Shown one piece after another: positions 1 through 8,889 of a stretch of 64,000 nucleotides of DNA. How positions within the stretch are numbered: position 1 is the first letter of the stretch; every line of letters starts with the position of its first letter. The notes below the pieces were generated by a model, which was not told the DNA's origin, searched no databases, and worked only from the letters and a program-made list of their open reading frames with translations. The translations under genes were made by a program, and so were the position numbers. This DNA is from Roseibium aggregatum (lineage in GTDB: Bacteria; Pseudomonadota; Alphaproteobacteria; Rhizobiales; Stappiaceae). The stretch is taken from the NCBI RefSeq assembly GCF_017309185.1, contig NZ_JAEKJZ010000001.1, forward strand, positions 1,674,001 through 1,738,000, written 5' to 3'.

Positions 1-307
1 TTTGCGACAGGTTGCGCGCGAAGGCCCGGGTCGCCTGGGCGCGCGGCCCTTCGCTGCCGTCCATATTGAGCGGGAGCCCGAGCACGATTCCGCCCACGTC
101 CTGTTTGGCGCAGATTTCCAGCAGCTTTTCCGCGTCCGGCGTGAACTTTTTCCGACGGATTGTCTCCATCGGCGTTGCAATGCCCCGGCCAAGGTCGGAA
201 AGCGCGAGTCCGATGGTCTTGGTGCCGAGGTCGAGGCCGATGAGCCTGCGGCCCGGTGGCAGAGCCGCAATGAAATCGTCTAGAGCAAGAGCTGGATCGT
301 TCGCCAT
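1..307 (-). CDS. ruvX: Holliday junction resolvase-like RuvX/YqgF, N-terminal part (runs off the window)
   Basis: The reverse strand reads from an ATG at 305-307 into the left edge, so only about the first 102 residues are present. The family is an RNase H-fold protein linked to pre-16S rRNA processing and Holliday junction resolution. The visible part carries the family's N-terminal strand ([17 protein letters not shown]), where the Asp of GLDLG is the first acidic active-site residue, then the [11 protein letters not shown] segment and the [14 protein letters not shown] loop typical of YqgF proteins. A 231-base gap with no recognised gene separates it from the divergent UPF0173 gene. Identity is confident from motifs; the missing C-terminus cannot be judged. 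Confidence 0.9.
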   Translation of the reverse strand, partial: MANDPALALDDFIAALPPGRRLIGLDLGTKTIGLALSDLGRGIATPMETIRRKKFTPDAEKLLEICAKQDVGGIVLGLPLNMDGSEGPRAQATRAFARNLSQ

Positions 308-538
308 GTCAGGGCTTTATCAGGGCTTTCCCGCAGAGGCCAGCAAAACCGGGGCGGTTCCATTCCCAGCCGTGCTTTTTGGCCGCAACTCGATTTTGTC
401 TCCTCTGCTGGGTTCAAAAAAGTCGGTCACGATATTGTCTCAATGGCGAAAGAATGTCCGTAACGTAAAAAGCAGTTGCTGTCCGTGGCGTACACTCGAG
501 CCATGGCTGGCAGACATTTTGATTTAGGAGCGATTTTG

Positions 539-1243
539 ATGAAACTCACCTGGTATGGCCACTCCAGTTTCAAGATTGAGACCGGAGAAGCATCGATCCT
601 GATCGATCCGTTCCTGACCGGTAATCCGTCCTTCCCGGAAAGCCTGAGCGCCGATTCGGTATCGGAAGGCGTCACGCATGTGATCCTAACCCACGGCCAC
701 AACGATCATGTCGGCGACTCGGTGGATATTTTGAAAAAGACCGGCGCGCAACTGACCGCCAATTTCGAGATCTGCATGTGGGCGAACCGGCAGGGCATAG
801 ACAACATCAATCCGATGAATTCCGGCGGCAAGGTCGATACGGGGCCGTTTAGCGTTGCGATGACCAGAGCCGACCATTCGTCCTCCCTGCAGGGGGAAGG
901 CGAAGCGATCTATCTCGGCAATCCGCACGGCGTGATCATCGAGGCCCCCGGCGAGAAAGTCGTCTACCACATGGGCGACACCGATATTTTCTCCGACATG
1001 GCTCTGATCAACGAACTCTACCAGCCGAAGGTCGGCATTGTGCCGGTCGGCGACCGCTTCACCATGGGCGGCAAGGCCGCGGCTCTGGCCTGCACGCGGT
1101 ATTTTCAGTTCGATGCCGTCGTACCCTGCCACTACGGGACGTTCCCGATCCTCGATCAGACGGCCGAGACATTTGTCGAGGAGATGGGTAGCAGCGCCGG
1201 TCTCGTCAAATCGATGGCGCCGGGCAGCAGTATCGACCTATAA
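539..1243 (+). CDS. UPF0173-type metal-dependent hydrolase (metallo-beta-lactamase fold)
   Basis: A 234-residue protein of the metallo-beta-lactamase superfamily, close to the UPF0173/YtkL group. The substrate is unknown for most members. The metal-binding motif HGHNDH sits at residues 52-57, after the N-terminal strand MKLTWYGHSSF. A later His-rich strand (VVPCHYGTFP) should complete the metal site. The open frame extends upstream to 476, but ATG 539 is preferred because AGGAG lies at 526-530 with good spacing and the family begins MKLTWYGHS. There is no signal peptide, so it is probably cytoplasmic. A strong hairpin follows directly, suggesting a monocistronic unit. Confidence 0.88.
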   Translation: MKLTWYGHSSFKIETGEASILIDPFLTGNPSFPESLSADSVSEGVTHVILTHGHNDHVGDSVDILKKTGAQLTANFEICMWANRQGIDNINPMNSGGKVDTGPFSVAMTRADHSSSLQGEGEAIYLGNPHGVIIEAPGEKVVYHMGDTDIFSDMALINELYQPKVGIVPVGDRFTMGGKAAALACTRYFQFDAVVPCHYGTFPILDQTAETFVEEMGSSAGLVKSMAPGSSIDL

Positions 1244-1256
1244 TTGAATTGAAGCA

Positions 1257-1291
1257 GACAGACGCCGGAGGGTAACCCGCCGGCGTCTGTC
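1257..1291 (+). terminator. Hairpin terminator after the UPF0173 gene
   Basis: A perfect 12-bp inverted repeat (GACAGACGCCGG ... CCGGCGTCTGTC) encloses a loop containing a nested GGG-TAA-CCC. It begins 13 bases after the stop codon. No T-run follows, so efficiency as an intrinsic terminator is uncertain. Confidence 0.6.
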
Positions 1292-1320
1292 AAAGACACA
1301 CGCGCGAATGTGAGAAAAAG

Positions 1321-1866
1321 ATGCTCCTGTCCAGATTGCCCTTGAGCCTGTGCATTGCCTTGTTTCTGGCTGGCACGCCTTCGCTGGCCGCCGACAAGTC
1401 GGTCACGCCCGGCGGCAAGCCGGCGCCTTCCCAACCCCATGCCAAGCCTGGCTCAAAAGCGGCTCAGGACGCGGAAGCGGCTGACAAGGCCTATCGAAAA
1501 GTGCAGGAAGTCTTTTCCGGCGATACGACCGTGGCGGGTGAGAAGGTTGCGTTTCCGCAGACAAATCCTTCGGTGAAGGCGCTGGTCGTCACCATGCTGC
1601 CGGGAGAGGAAACCGAATGGCATCAGCATCATGCGCCGATGTTCGCCTATCTGCTGGAAGGTGAAATCACTGTTATCTATGAAGAACTCGGCAAAAAGAT
1701 CTATCGCGCCGGCGACGGGTTTCTCGAAGCCATGGATGTGACCCATCGGGGGGTGAATACCGGGGAGGGGCCGGCTAGAGTTCTGAGCGTATATATGCTT
1801 GGCGATGATGGCGTTCCCGTGGTCGAAGAAGACGCGCCGGGTGCCGAAATGGAAAAGGTCGAGTAG
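1321..1866 (+). CDS. Secreted cupin-domain protein
   Basis: A 181-residue protein with a typical signal peptide: hydrophobic residues about 5-20 and a likely cleavage site near SLA-AD at 23-24. A Lys/Ala/Pro-rich linker follows, then one cupin domain. The first cupin motif is visible around residues 95-117 (PGEETEWHQHHAP then YLLEGE), where the His residues and the Glu are the expected metal ligands. The second motif has H near GDGFLEAMDVTHRG. It is probably a periplasmic small beta-barrel protein. The substrate or enzymatic activity cannot be read from the sequence. It stands alone between two hairpin-free gaps. Confidence 0.75.
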   Translation: MLLSRLPLSLCIALFLAGTPSLAADKSVTPGGKPAPSQPHAKPGSKAAQDAEAADKAYRKVQEVFSGDTTVAGEKVAFPQTNPSVKALVVTMLPGEETEWHQHHAPMFAYLLEGEITVIYEELGKKIYRAGDGFLEAMDVTHRGVNTGEGPARVLSVYMLGDDGVPVVEEDAPGAEMEKVE

Positions 1867-2012
1867 CGCGCAACCGACCGGAAGGCCGGTTAGCGGCGGT
1901 CTTGGAAACGACGAGTGGGCACCGCGAGGACGGAGGCCGCCGGACCGAGTTAAACCAGCTTATCCGGCGCCTGTCCTGAAAACGGCAGCTCCGTTTCGGT
2001 GGTGTTACCCCT

Positions 2013-3209
2013 TCAAAGCCTGCTCAGGAGTGCCGGTGTCGGCCAGGCGTCGGCGGGCATGCCGAGTTTCTGCTGAACCTGCTGAACGGCGGAACGGGTT
2101 CCGGCTCCGAGAATACCGTCGACCTTGCCGACGTCGTACCCCATGTTGGAGAGCTTGGTCTGGAGTTGTTTCATCTGGGCGTCGTTCAGGCCCGGCTCCG
2201 GGTTCCCGGCGTTGTATCGGGGCGCGCCGGCCAGGCGGGTGGCGAAATAGGCCGCCGACGTCGTGTAGACGAAGGACTGGTTCCATTCCAGATAGATGTT
2301 GTAGTTCGGATAGGCGAGGAACGCCGGACCTTTACGTCCCTGCGGCAGAAGCAGCGAAGCCGGCAGGTTGGAGGAAATCTGTCCCCAGCGCGGTTGGACG
2401 CCCAAAGCCGCCCACTGCGCACCCGTCTTGGACTTGCCGAGACCCGTGTCCGCCCAGTTGAGGTTCTGAGGCACCGTGACTTCCTGCAGCCACGGTTCGC
2501 CCGCGCGCCAGCCGAGGTGATTGATGAAGGCGCCGGCGGTGAGAATCGCGTCCGGTGCGCTCTTCTTCAGGCGCACGTGGCCGTCTCCATCGCCGTCCCG
2601 GCCGAATTTGATGATGTCTTCGGGCAGCATCTGAACCATACCGATCTCACCGGCCCAGGCGCCCGTCGTGGTCCTCGGGTTGAGATCGCCATGCTGGACC
2701 ATTTCGATCGCCGCAATCAGCTGCGGCCGGAACAGTTCCGGCCGGCGGCAGTCATGGGCGAGGGTGGCGAGAGCGTTGACCGTATTGAAATCGCCCTGAA
2801 CGGCGCCGAAGTCGGTCTCAAGTGCCCAGAAAGCTGTGATGACCGGGGCCGGAACGCCATATTCTCGTTCGGTGCGGTCGAAGATGCTCGCGTATTTCTG
2901 CATGTTCGCCGCGCCGTTCTTCATCCGGTAGCCCGAAATCACCCGCTTGGAGAAATCCAGAAAGGTCATTTTGAAGACGCCCTGGGCCCTGTCGCGGGAA
3001 AGAACCTTGCGGTCGATCTGCGCACCGGCAAGCGTCTGATCCGCGGCGCGGGCGGACAAGCCCTTGGAAACGGCTTCCTGTTTGACACCGGCCAAAAACT
3101 GCCGGAAATCGCCGCCGCATTGCTGGGCAGAGGCGGATGCGCCGGTAAAGGCGAGGCCGGCAAGGAGCGTAATCGTGAATTTTGTGGCGCGGTTGGAACG
3201 GCGGGTCAT
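2013..3209 (-). CDS. Lytic murein transglycosylase, MltB type, with peptidoglycan-binding domain
   Basis: A 398-residue exported enzyme that cleaves the glycan strands of peptidoglycan to leave 1,6-anhydro-MurNAc ends. Residues 1-28 form a signal peptide ending ASASA-QQ. The SLT_2/MltB catalytic domain covers about 33-325, with the likely catalytic Glu at residue 132 in the motif FWALETDFG. The C-terminal 55 residues match a PG_binding_1 domain (DAQMKQLQTKLSNMGYD, then VDGILGAGTRSAV). The start was moved to the ATG at 3207-3209, because the longer frame adds 24 residues ahead of a clean signal peptide. There is no lipobox, so it is soluble periplasmic rather than a lipoprotein like E. coli MltB. 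Confidence 0.9.
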   Translation of the reverse strand: MTRRSNRATKFTITLLAGLAFTGASASAQQCGGDFRQFLAGVKQEAVSKGLSARAADQTLAGAQIDRKVLSRDRAQGVFKMTFLDFSKRVISGYRMKNGAANMQKYASIFDRTEREYGVPAPVITAFWALETDFGAVQGDFNTVNALATLAHDCRRPELFRPQLIAAIEMVQHGDLNPRTTTGAWAGEIGMVQMLPEDIIKFGRDGDGDGHVRLKKSAPDAILTAGAFINHLGWRAGEPWLQEVTVPQNLNWADTGLGKSKTGAQWAALGVQPRWGQISSNLPASLLLPQGRKGPAFLAYPNYNIYLEWNQSFVYTTSAAYFATRLAGAPRYNAGNPEPGLNDAQMKQLQTKLSNMGYDVGKVDGILGAGTRSAVQQVQQKLGMPADAWPTPALLSRL

Positions 3210-3351
3210 GAAAAGTCCTGTCGTCAGTATGGGCGGGAGAAGGATGTCCCTTGCAGAAACCGGAATTCTGGCGACCATCATTGACTTGTGTAGGACAGTC
3301 AGGTCAACCGCTCTGGCGAGACTTTACCCAGGACCCTTTGGAAAAACGGGG

Positions 3352-3825
3352 TCAGCGGCAAGTGCCGAAACTCGAGCCGACGCCAAACGAGTTCTTCGGA
3401 GCGCCATTCAAGGTCTCTGTCACGGTTGCGGAAGACCGGCAGTCCGAGTTTGGATAATGAGGCGAACCATAGGCCGGCGCGACCCCGGCGTTGGCCGATT
3501 GCTGCTGGCACATCTGATAGGCCGTGTCGTAAAGAGCCTGCCAGCCGCCGGGCATCGAGCCGAGATTGTCCAGGACGCCGAGCGCGCCTCCGGCGCGGGC
3601 GCCGCGGATTGCGCCACCGGGGCCAGCCCATGCACCGCCGGCGACGGCTCCCGTCATGCCGCCGGAAACGGCGTCGCCAACGACGTCACCGCTTCCCATG
3701 CGCGCATTGGCATAGTCGGTCGCATAGACCACGCAGTCGGTGTCTTGGGCAGAAGCGGAAAAGGTGGTGAGACAACAGGCTGCAAAAAGGACCGAGTTCA
3801 AGATGTTCGGGTGCCGTGCGTTCAT
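3352..3825 (-). CDS. Exported glycine-rich protein of unknown function
   Basis: A 157-residue protein with an N-terminal signal peptide (hydrophobic residues about 8-22, likely cut after SASA at 26). A CC pair at residues 17-18 raises the possibility of a lipoprotein, but the lipobox is poor. Residues about 45-75 are Gly/Ala-rich with spaced glycines (glycine-zipper-like), and four Cys residues occur in the mature part. The start at ATG 3823-3825 is supported by a GGGAGA ribosome site; an upstream in-frame ATG would place the signal sequence internally. No family is recognised. It sits on the same strand as the transglycosylase, separated by 142 bases. Confidence 0.6.
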   Translation of the reverse strand: MNARHPNILNSVLFAACCLTTFSASAQDTDCVVYATDYANARMGSGDVVGDAVSGGMTGAVAGGAWAGPGGAIRGARAGGALGVLDNLGSMPGGWQALYDTAYQMCQQQSANAGVAPAYGSPHYPNSDCRSSATVTETLNGAPKNSFGVGSSFGTCR

Positions 3826-3981
3826 GTTTGTCTCCCGCGGTCGATGCCAGAAACGCCGTGCCGCGTCATTTGGTGCCGCGATGATACGAGCGGCGATCGG
3901 CAGGGAATTCACCAGACAGGATAACGACAGGACCTTAACAAGCTGCTGCGCGGTTCTCCCGAATGTCCAAGCTGTTTTGCG

Positions 3982-5157
3982 TTACCGCTGGAGATATTTT
4001 TCGGCGATGAAGCCGCTCCTGCCTTCGTAAGTGACTTCGCACCACCAGTCGTCGCAGTGTCGGAACGACACGCTGGCGCCTTGCGGAATAACACCAATGA
4101 CCGCGGCGCCATTTTGCCCGCTCTGCCTCAAATTTACGGCGGAGACGATTTTTCCGGTGCTCTGATCAGCGTCGTTCAAGGCCTGTGCCGTGGCGGGAGC
4201 GCTTTCTTGCTCGAACAGCGGCTCGGCTTTGGGTGCGGGATCATGCACAAGAGAAAAGGGAGGCTCCTGCTGGACGGTGTCCGCCCGGGCAACGGCCACG
4301 GCGGCCGGCACCGCGGCGGCAGTCGGCGTCGTCCTGTCGATTGGCGCGGAACGCGTTGCCTCTTCGGATGCCGGGGGAACCTCCCTTACAATGAACGGCG
4401 CTTGCGCCGGACGGGGCGCGACGGCTTCGACGGGAGCAGGCGCTGCAACTTGTGCGGGGGCAGTCAAGGCGGCTGTGCCGCCGGTGCTTCCGACCGTAAG
4501 TGCCCTGCGCATGCGTGCTTTCGCATCGGCGATTTGCGCAGCCGTTGCAAATTGTTCAGAGCTGTCGTTCAGGCCTCGTGCGTCGAAACCTCCGGAGGCC
4601 GCAACACTCCGGGTGGCCGCAGCCTGTGTCTCTGCCGAAGGTCCGACCGAGATGAACTCGGTCTCCACGGTTCGCGTTGAGGTGTCATTGGCTGTGAGCA
4701 GGTCGGGAAGGCCAAACGCCATTGCCGCGCCTCCGGCGGCCACGATCAGGAAGGTCGTTGCGAAGAGTGCCCTGAAACTTGGTCCGGTCGGGTTCGAGGC
4801 TGGCATACCGCTCCTGCGCAGCCGAGATACGGTCGCGCTGTCACCGGTTCGTCTTCGTCCGGCGCCGGTCCCCGGAAACACGCCGGGCGTTTGAAGGGGA
4901 GGCTCCTTCCTCAAGTCGGGCCGGCCGCGAGCGCATGGTTCATCGGAAGGGTCATCGTTTGAGGCGGCATGCAATTCCAGGATTTTTGCGGCGATTTCGC
5001 TTTGAGATACCTCGGATTGGCCCCGGTCTCCCTCGTTTGCGGAAACCGGCCTTTCGACGACCTTCAGGTCATTCCCGTCTTGCGGCCGGGGAGAGGCTTT
5101 CGTCTGGCGGTTGGTCTCAGGTTCATAAGATATGGCTGGCGCGGAAACAGAATACAT
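3982..5157 (-). CDS. Single-pass membrane protein with C-terminal bacterial SH3 domain
   Basis: A 391-residue protein in three parts. There is a charged cytoplasmic N-terminus (1-128), one transmembrane helix at about 130-150, and a long Ala/Pro-rich disordered linker (about 190-320). The last 60 residues form a bacterial SH3 (SH3b) domain with the marks SAVNLRQSG, IPQGASVSF and the DDWWCEVTYEGRSGFI strand. Such domains bind cell-wall material or proteins in the periplasm. The start is supported by GGAGGG six bases upstream. It may be an envelope or division-associated protein, but no specific role is visible. A second SH3b protein lies at 22353-23126. Confidence 0.7.
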   Translation of the reverse strand: MYSVSAPAISYEPETNRQTKASPRPQDGNDLKVVERPVSANEGDRGQSEVSQSEIAAKILELHAASNDDPSDEPCARGRPDLRKEPPLQTPGVFPGTGAGRRRTGDSATVSRLRRSGMPASNPTGPSFRALFATTFLIVAAGGAAMAFGLPDLLTANDTSTRTVETEFISVGPSAETQAAATRSVAASGGFDARGLNDSSEQFATAAQIADAKARMRRALTVGSTGGTAALTAPAQVAAPAPVEAVAPRPAQAPFIVREVPPASEEATRSAPIDRTTPTAAAVPAAVAVARADTVQQEPPFSLVHDPAPKAEPLFEQESAPATAQALNDADQSTGKIVSAVNLRQSGQNGAAVIGVIPQGASVSFRHCDDWWCEVTYEGRSGFIAEKYLQR

Positions 5158-5487
5158 TTGGCCCTCCAGGTTTTACGTTTCCGCATTTTGAGTATCCACC
5201 GCGCCCGAGCGGCTGCCTCTTCGGGCGTTCGATATGGCGGATGGCGGAAACGGCCTTTTCGAGTGAGGCATTAATCTTTGTCAATGCGTCGGAAGGCGGG
5301 CAGGATTGCGGCGTCTCCAAGGAGTTTTTCGGGAAACTTGGCGCGGTCGCGGCCGCATCCGGCCCACGCTGGCGTCCGTTTGCAAATACCTAACCAGTGT
5401 TTGCAATGATCTTGCGGGAAAGGAAACCCGCCGCGCAACCCAAGCGGCGGTTCGCGCAGCAGAGACAGACGACGGGCAGAAACAAAC
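5158..5487. other. Intergenic region, divergent promoters expected
   Basis: These 330 bases lie between the divergent SH3-membrane-protein gene and the binding-protein gene. Small overlapping open frames here lack ribosome sites and family resemblance and were not called. It should hold promoters for both flanking genes, but no clear -35/-10 pair was recognised. Confidence 0.5.
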
Positions 5488-6675
5488 ATGAAACGCTGGA
5501 TCAGGCAGTTAGCAGCGAACGCAGTGGCCCTGGCGGTAATCGTCGCCACCTTCGGTCAGACGACCCAGGCGCAAGAGCCGCCGGTTGTGAGGATCGGACT
5601 GATGGCGACGTTGTCCGGACCGGCCGCCGTCTATGGAGAGCACATGCGCGACGGTTTTCTGCTGGCCGTGGACCAGGCCAATGGCGCACTCGGCGGCCTC
5701 GAAACGCGCGTCATCGTTGTCGACGATAAGCTCGACCCGGACTATGCCTTGAAACAGGCAACCAAGCTTATCGAGGAGAACGGCGTCGATTTTTTCGTCG
5801 GCGTGAATTTTTCCAAGGTGATGCTCGCCGTGCACGATCCTGTCGTGCGGACCAAGACCCCTTTCATCGGAACCCATTCGGGTCCGGCGCCCGTCGCGGG
5901 CCGTGGATGCAGCCGGTACTTTTTCTCAACGGCGGAGCAGGACGACCAGGTCCACGAAACGATGGGCCGCTATGCGAGCGTGAAAGGCTTTCGGCGTGTT
6001 GTGACAATTGCGCCCGACTTCGAAGCCGCGCGGAATGCGGTCGCCGCATTCCGCAGGCATTATAGTGGCCAGCTTGCCCGGGAAATTTATCCCAAACTCG
6101 GAAAGACCGATTTCTCCGAGGAGTTTTCCCAGATCTCCGAAATCGAGCCGGACGCGATTTATGCCTATATGCCGGGAGGAATGGGAGTGGCGCTGGTGAA
6201 GCAGTTCCACACGTCGGGCATGAAGGGGGCCGTGCCGTTCCTCTCCGCTCAGACGATCGATGCGGTCAGCCTGCCATACACGAAGGAAACGGCCGAGGGC
6301 CTTTTTTCCGCATCCTCCTGGGCGCCAAATCTGGACAATCCGGCCAATAAACGTTTCGTCATGGAGTTCAGCCGGAAATACAAGTATTCGCCCTCGGTCT
6401 ATGCCGCCCAGGGCTATGATGCAGGCAGACTCATTCACTTCGCGCTTGAACTGACGGGCGGGAGCAAGGACGCGGAAGCAATGCTGTCCATACTTCAGTC
6501 GGCGCCCTTCGAAAGCGTTCGAGGCGACTTCCGCTTCAATTCGAACCAGTTTCCCGTTCAGGACTTTTATCTGGTCGAAGGCGTCCAGCGCACAAAAAGG
6601 CTTTTTGAAATGGAAGCCGTGGCACGGGTCTTCGACGATGTCGGAGATGCGTATTCCGGCTCCTGCCGCATGTAG
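5488..6675 (+). CDS. ABC transporter substrate-binding protein, branched-chain amino acid type
   Basis: A 395-residue periplasmic binding protein of the Peripla_BP_6/LivJ class. Residues 1-29 form a signal peptide ending TQAQE. The mature part starts with the family strand VVRIGLMATLSGPAAVYGE, followed by DGFLLAVDQANGALGG and the conserved stretch KLIEENGVDFFVG. Later segments (DAIYAYMPGGMGVALVKQF, SVYAAQGYDAGRLI) follow the family fold. No permease or ATPase gene lies beside it, so it is an orphan receptor that must work with components encoded elsewhere or act as a sensor. The ligand could be an amino acid, an amide or an aromatic compound; the sequence does not decide. Confidence 0.85.
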   Translation: MKRWIRQLAANAVALAVIVATFGQTTQAQEPPVVRIGLMATLSGPAAVYGEHMRDGFLLAVDQANGALGGLETRVIVVDDKLDPDYALKQATKLIEENGVDFFVGVNFSKVMLAVHDPVVRTKTPFIGTHSGPAPVAGRGCSRYFFSTAEQDDQVHETMGRYASVKGFRRVVTIAPDFEAARNAVAAFRRHYSGQLAREIYPKLGKTDFSEEFSQISEIEPDAIYAYMPGGMGVALVKQFHTSGMKGAVPFLSAQTIDAVSLPYTKETAEGLFSASSWAPNLDNPANKRFVMEFSRKYKYSPSVYAAQGYDAGRLIHFALELTGGSKDAEAMLSILQSAPFESVRGDFRFNSNQFPVQDFYLVEGVQRTKRLFEMEAVARVFDDVGDAYSGSCRM

Positions 6676-6768
6676 GTCGCTTCAGGCGCGCCATTAATTC
6701 AAGACTGTCCGGTCCGGAAAGTTATGTGGCGGTCTTGTATTCTGGACCGAGCGATCCATATCCGGGGT

Positions 6769-7368
6769 ATGACCGAGGCTCGTTCTCAAAGCTCCGTTTC
6801 CATCGCCAAGGCTCCCGGGCCGGGGCGGCCGCGCAGTTTCGACGAGGCCACGGCTCTCGAAGCCGCGATGAATGTGTTTTGGCAAAAGGGCTATGAAGCG
6901 ACGTCTCTGGACGATCTGACAAGGGCCATGGGGCTCAGCCGGTCAAGCTTCTACGGGGCGTTCGACAGCAAGCAGGCATTATTCATACGGGCGCTGGAGC
7001 ATTATTCGAGGAATGGCCTGCGGGGTCTTCGAGAAGTGGCCGGCACGGCCCAAGACAATCCTGTCGACGCCATGATGCTGGCTCTTTCTGACCCGGAAGG
7101 TAGTCCCAAAGGGTGCCTGCTGATCAATTGCATCACCGAACTGGCTCCTCATGACGACAAGGTTGCGGAAATCGGCCGGCGCCATCTGGAAGCCATAGAG
7201 GAGATTTTTGCCGCCGCGCTGAATCCCGGGAACCCCGACAGCGTGCGTGATGCGGCAAGGGCGTATGCTTCCCTGGCGATCGGCACGCTGACTTTGCGGA
7301 AAAGCGGCATATCCGCAGATCGCATTCAGGAAACCCTCAAGCAAGCCAAAACGATCCTGACAGGATAG
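6769..7368 (+). CDS. TetR/AcrR-family transcriptional regulator
   Basis: A 199-residue repressor-type regulator. The N-terminal helix-turn-helix is typical (GRPRSFDEATALEAAMNVF, then SLDDLTRAMGLSRSSFYGAF). The C-terminal ligand domain contains a KGCLLINC segment with two cysteines, found in TetR proteins that sense reactive electrophiles or related compounds. The ATG at 6769 is chosen because it gives the usual short extension before GRPRSF; an ATG at 6724 is possible. It lies 112 bases upstream of the Old Yellow Enzyme gene in the same direction, and the gap contains a palindrome. This is like the nemR-nemA arrangement, so autoregulation and control of that gene are inferred. Confidence 0.85.
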   Translation: MTEARSQSSVSIAKAPGPGRPRSFDEATALEAAMNVFWQKGYEATSLDDLTRAMGLSRSSFYGAFDSKQALFIRALEHYSRNGLRGLREVAGTAQDNPVDAMMLALSDPEGSPKGCLLINCITELAPHDDKVAEIGRRHLEAIEEIFAAALNPGNPDSVRDAARAYASLAIGTLTLRKSGISADRIQETLKQAKTILTG

Positions 7369-7416
7369 GGAGGGTCGGTCGTTCAAGTTTCAAAGGCCCT
7401 GAAAAAGTCTGCACAA

Positions 7417-7438
7417 TTTAGGACTGAATAGTCCAAAA
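7417..7438. promoter_or_regulatory. Candidate TetR operator before the Old Yellow Enzyme gene
   Basis: An inverted repeat GGACT-GAAT-AGTCC (7421-7434) is flanked by TTT on the left and AAA on the right, giving 8 of 9 matched pairs around a 4-base centre. It lies 43 bases before the ATG of the oxidoreductase, a natural place for a repressor site. Assignment to the adjacent TetR protein is inference. Confidence 0.45.
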
Positions 7439-7480
7439 ACTGCCAAATCAATCGAAACAGCACCGAAGGAAAATGCGACG

Positions 7481-8587
7481 ATGTCCGATGCGAAACTGTT
7501 TACGCCGGCCCAGGCTGGCGCCATCGAATTGAAGAACCGCGTGGTGATGGCACCGCTCACCCGCAACCGGGCGCGGCCGGAGGACGATGTCCCTGTTGAA
7601 CTCAACGTCGAATATTATGAGCAGCGCGCCACGGCGGGTCTGATCATCACCGAAGCTTCGCAGATCTCGCCGCAGGGCAAGGGCTACGCCTGGACACCCG
7701 GGATCTATTCCGATGCACAGGTCGAGGGCTGGAAAAATGTCACCGACGCCATCCACGCCAAGGGCGGCAAGGTTGTTATTCAACTTTGGCATGTAGGCAG
7801 GATCTCGCATCCGGTGTTGCAGCCCGGAGCGGCCGACCCGGTTGCCCCGTCGGCGATTGCAGCGGCTTCCAAGACCTTCGATGGCGAACAGTTCATAGAT
7901 ACCCCGATGCCGCGTGCCCTGGAAAGGAATGAGATTCCCGGAATTGTCGAGGACTACCGGAAAGCTGCGGAAAACGCCAAGAAGGCTGGTTTTGACGGCG
8001 TAGAAGTTCATGCGGCCAACGGTTATCTGATCGACCAGTTCCTGCGCGACGGTTCGAACACGCGGCAGGATGAGTATGGCGGTCCGATCGAGAACCGCGC
8101 GCGCTTCCTGAAGGAGGTAATGGACGCGGTTGTCGGCGTGTGGGGCGGCGACCGTGTCGGGATCCGTCTCAGTCCGTTTTCGAACGCCAACGATATCGCC
8201 GACAGCGATCCGCAGGCGACTTTTTCCCACGCGATCAAGCTTCTCAACGGTTACGGCCTGGCCTATCTGCACCTCGTCGAAGGCCAGACGGGCGGGGCCC
8301 GCGACATTCCGGAAGGCGGCGATCTGGCGGCGCTTTATGCGCTGTTCGACGGCACCACTATGGGCAACAACGGCTACAGTCGCGAGAGCGCCATCGAGGC
8401 AGTCGAAAGCGGAGCCGTCGACCTCGTTGCCTTCGGACGGCCGTTCATAGCCAATCCCGATCTTGTGGAACGCCTGAAGAGAAACGCCCCTCTTAATGAG
8501 CCGGACAGGGACACCTTCTACGGCGGCGGAGCGAAAGGTTACACCGATTACCCGACCCTGGAGCAGGCGTCGGCGGCGGCCGAATAA
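7481..8587 (+). CDS. Old Yellow Enzyme-family alkene reductase (NemA-like)
   Basis: A 368-residue FMN-dependent oxidoreductase that reduces activated C=C bonds or nitro groups (enones, N-ethylmaleimide, nitrate esters) using NAD(P)H. Family marks are clear: NRVVMAPLTRNRA near the N-terminus, QLWHVGRISHP, the substrate-binding His-Ala-Ala-Asn at 177-180 followed by GYLIDQFLRDGSNTR, and the FMN-phosphate strand LVAFGRPFIANPD. The length equals that of E. coli NemA. AAGGAA precedes the ATG. It is probably induced by electrophiles through the TetR gene immediately upstream. A good terminator follows. Confidence 0.9.
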   Translation: MSDAKLFTPAQAGAIELKNRVVMAPLTRNRARPEDDVPVELNVEYYEQRATAGLIITEASQISPQGKGYAWTPGIYSDAQVEGWKNVTDAIHAKGGKVVIQLWHVGRISHPVLQPGAADPVAPSAIAAASKTFDGEQFIDTPMPRALERNEIPGIVEDYRKAAENAKKAGFDGVEVHAANGYLIDQFLRDGSNTRQDEYGGPIENRARFLKEVMDAVVGVWGGDRVGIRLSPFSNANDIADSDPQATFSHAIKLLNGYGLAYLHLVEGQTGGARDIPEGGDLAALYALFDGTTMGNNGYSRESAIEAVESGAVDLVAFGRPFIANPDLVERLKRNAPLNEPDRDTFYGGGAKGYTDYPTLEQASAAAE

Positions 8588-8641
8588 CCGGTTTCAGGCT
8601 GCCCGACATCCATACCCCCAACCAGGGCAGTCTGATAGCGG

Positions 8642-8685
8642 GCCGGTGCAGAGCGATGTAATTCGCCTGCACCGGCTTTCTTTTT
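8642..8685 (+). terminator. Rho-independent terminator after the Old Yellow Enzyme gene
   Basis: A perfect 10-bp stem (GCCGGTGCAG / CTGCACCGGC) with a 15-base loop is followed by TTTCTTTTT, about 55 bases after the stop codon. Confidence 0.85.
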
Positions 8686-8704
8686 GAGCGGCATGCCGAT
8701 CCGC

Positions 8705-8716
8705 GGGGGGGGGGGG
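8705..8716. repeat. Homopolymer of 12 G
   Basis: Twelve consecutive G residues lie in the 302-base gap between the Old Yellow Enzyme gene and ilvD, 174 bases before the ilvD start. Such a run is prone to slippage in replication and to sequencing error. No coding frame crosses it convincingly. Confidence 0.8.
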
Positions 8717-8889
8717 AGAATTATGAACCGTACCGGAGCGTACACTTTTTGCGCAATCCGCCCTTTCGGTCTTGTCAAAAACCTGTCACACCCCTACCAA
8801 ATCGAAAGGGCGCGGCGAACTGACGTGGTCTGGCGTGCGAAGCCGCCGGAACAAACCCATCGCCCTGTAGTATCGTAGGGAGAGACAAG

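Noticed and set aside
8684..8878. A 64-codon frame reading through the poly-G run
   Set aside because: It begins within the terminator region and has no recognisable protein features.
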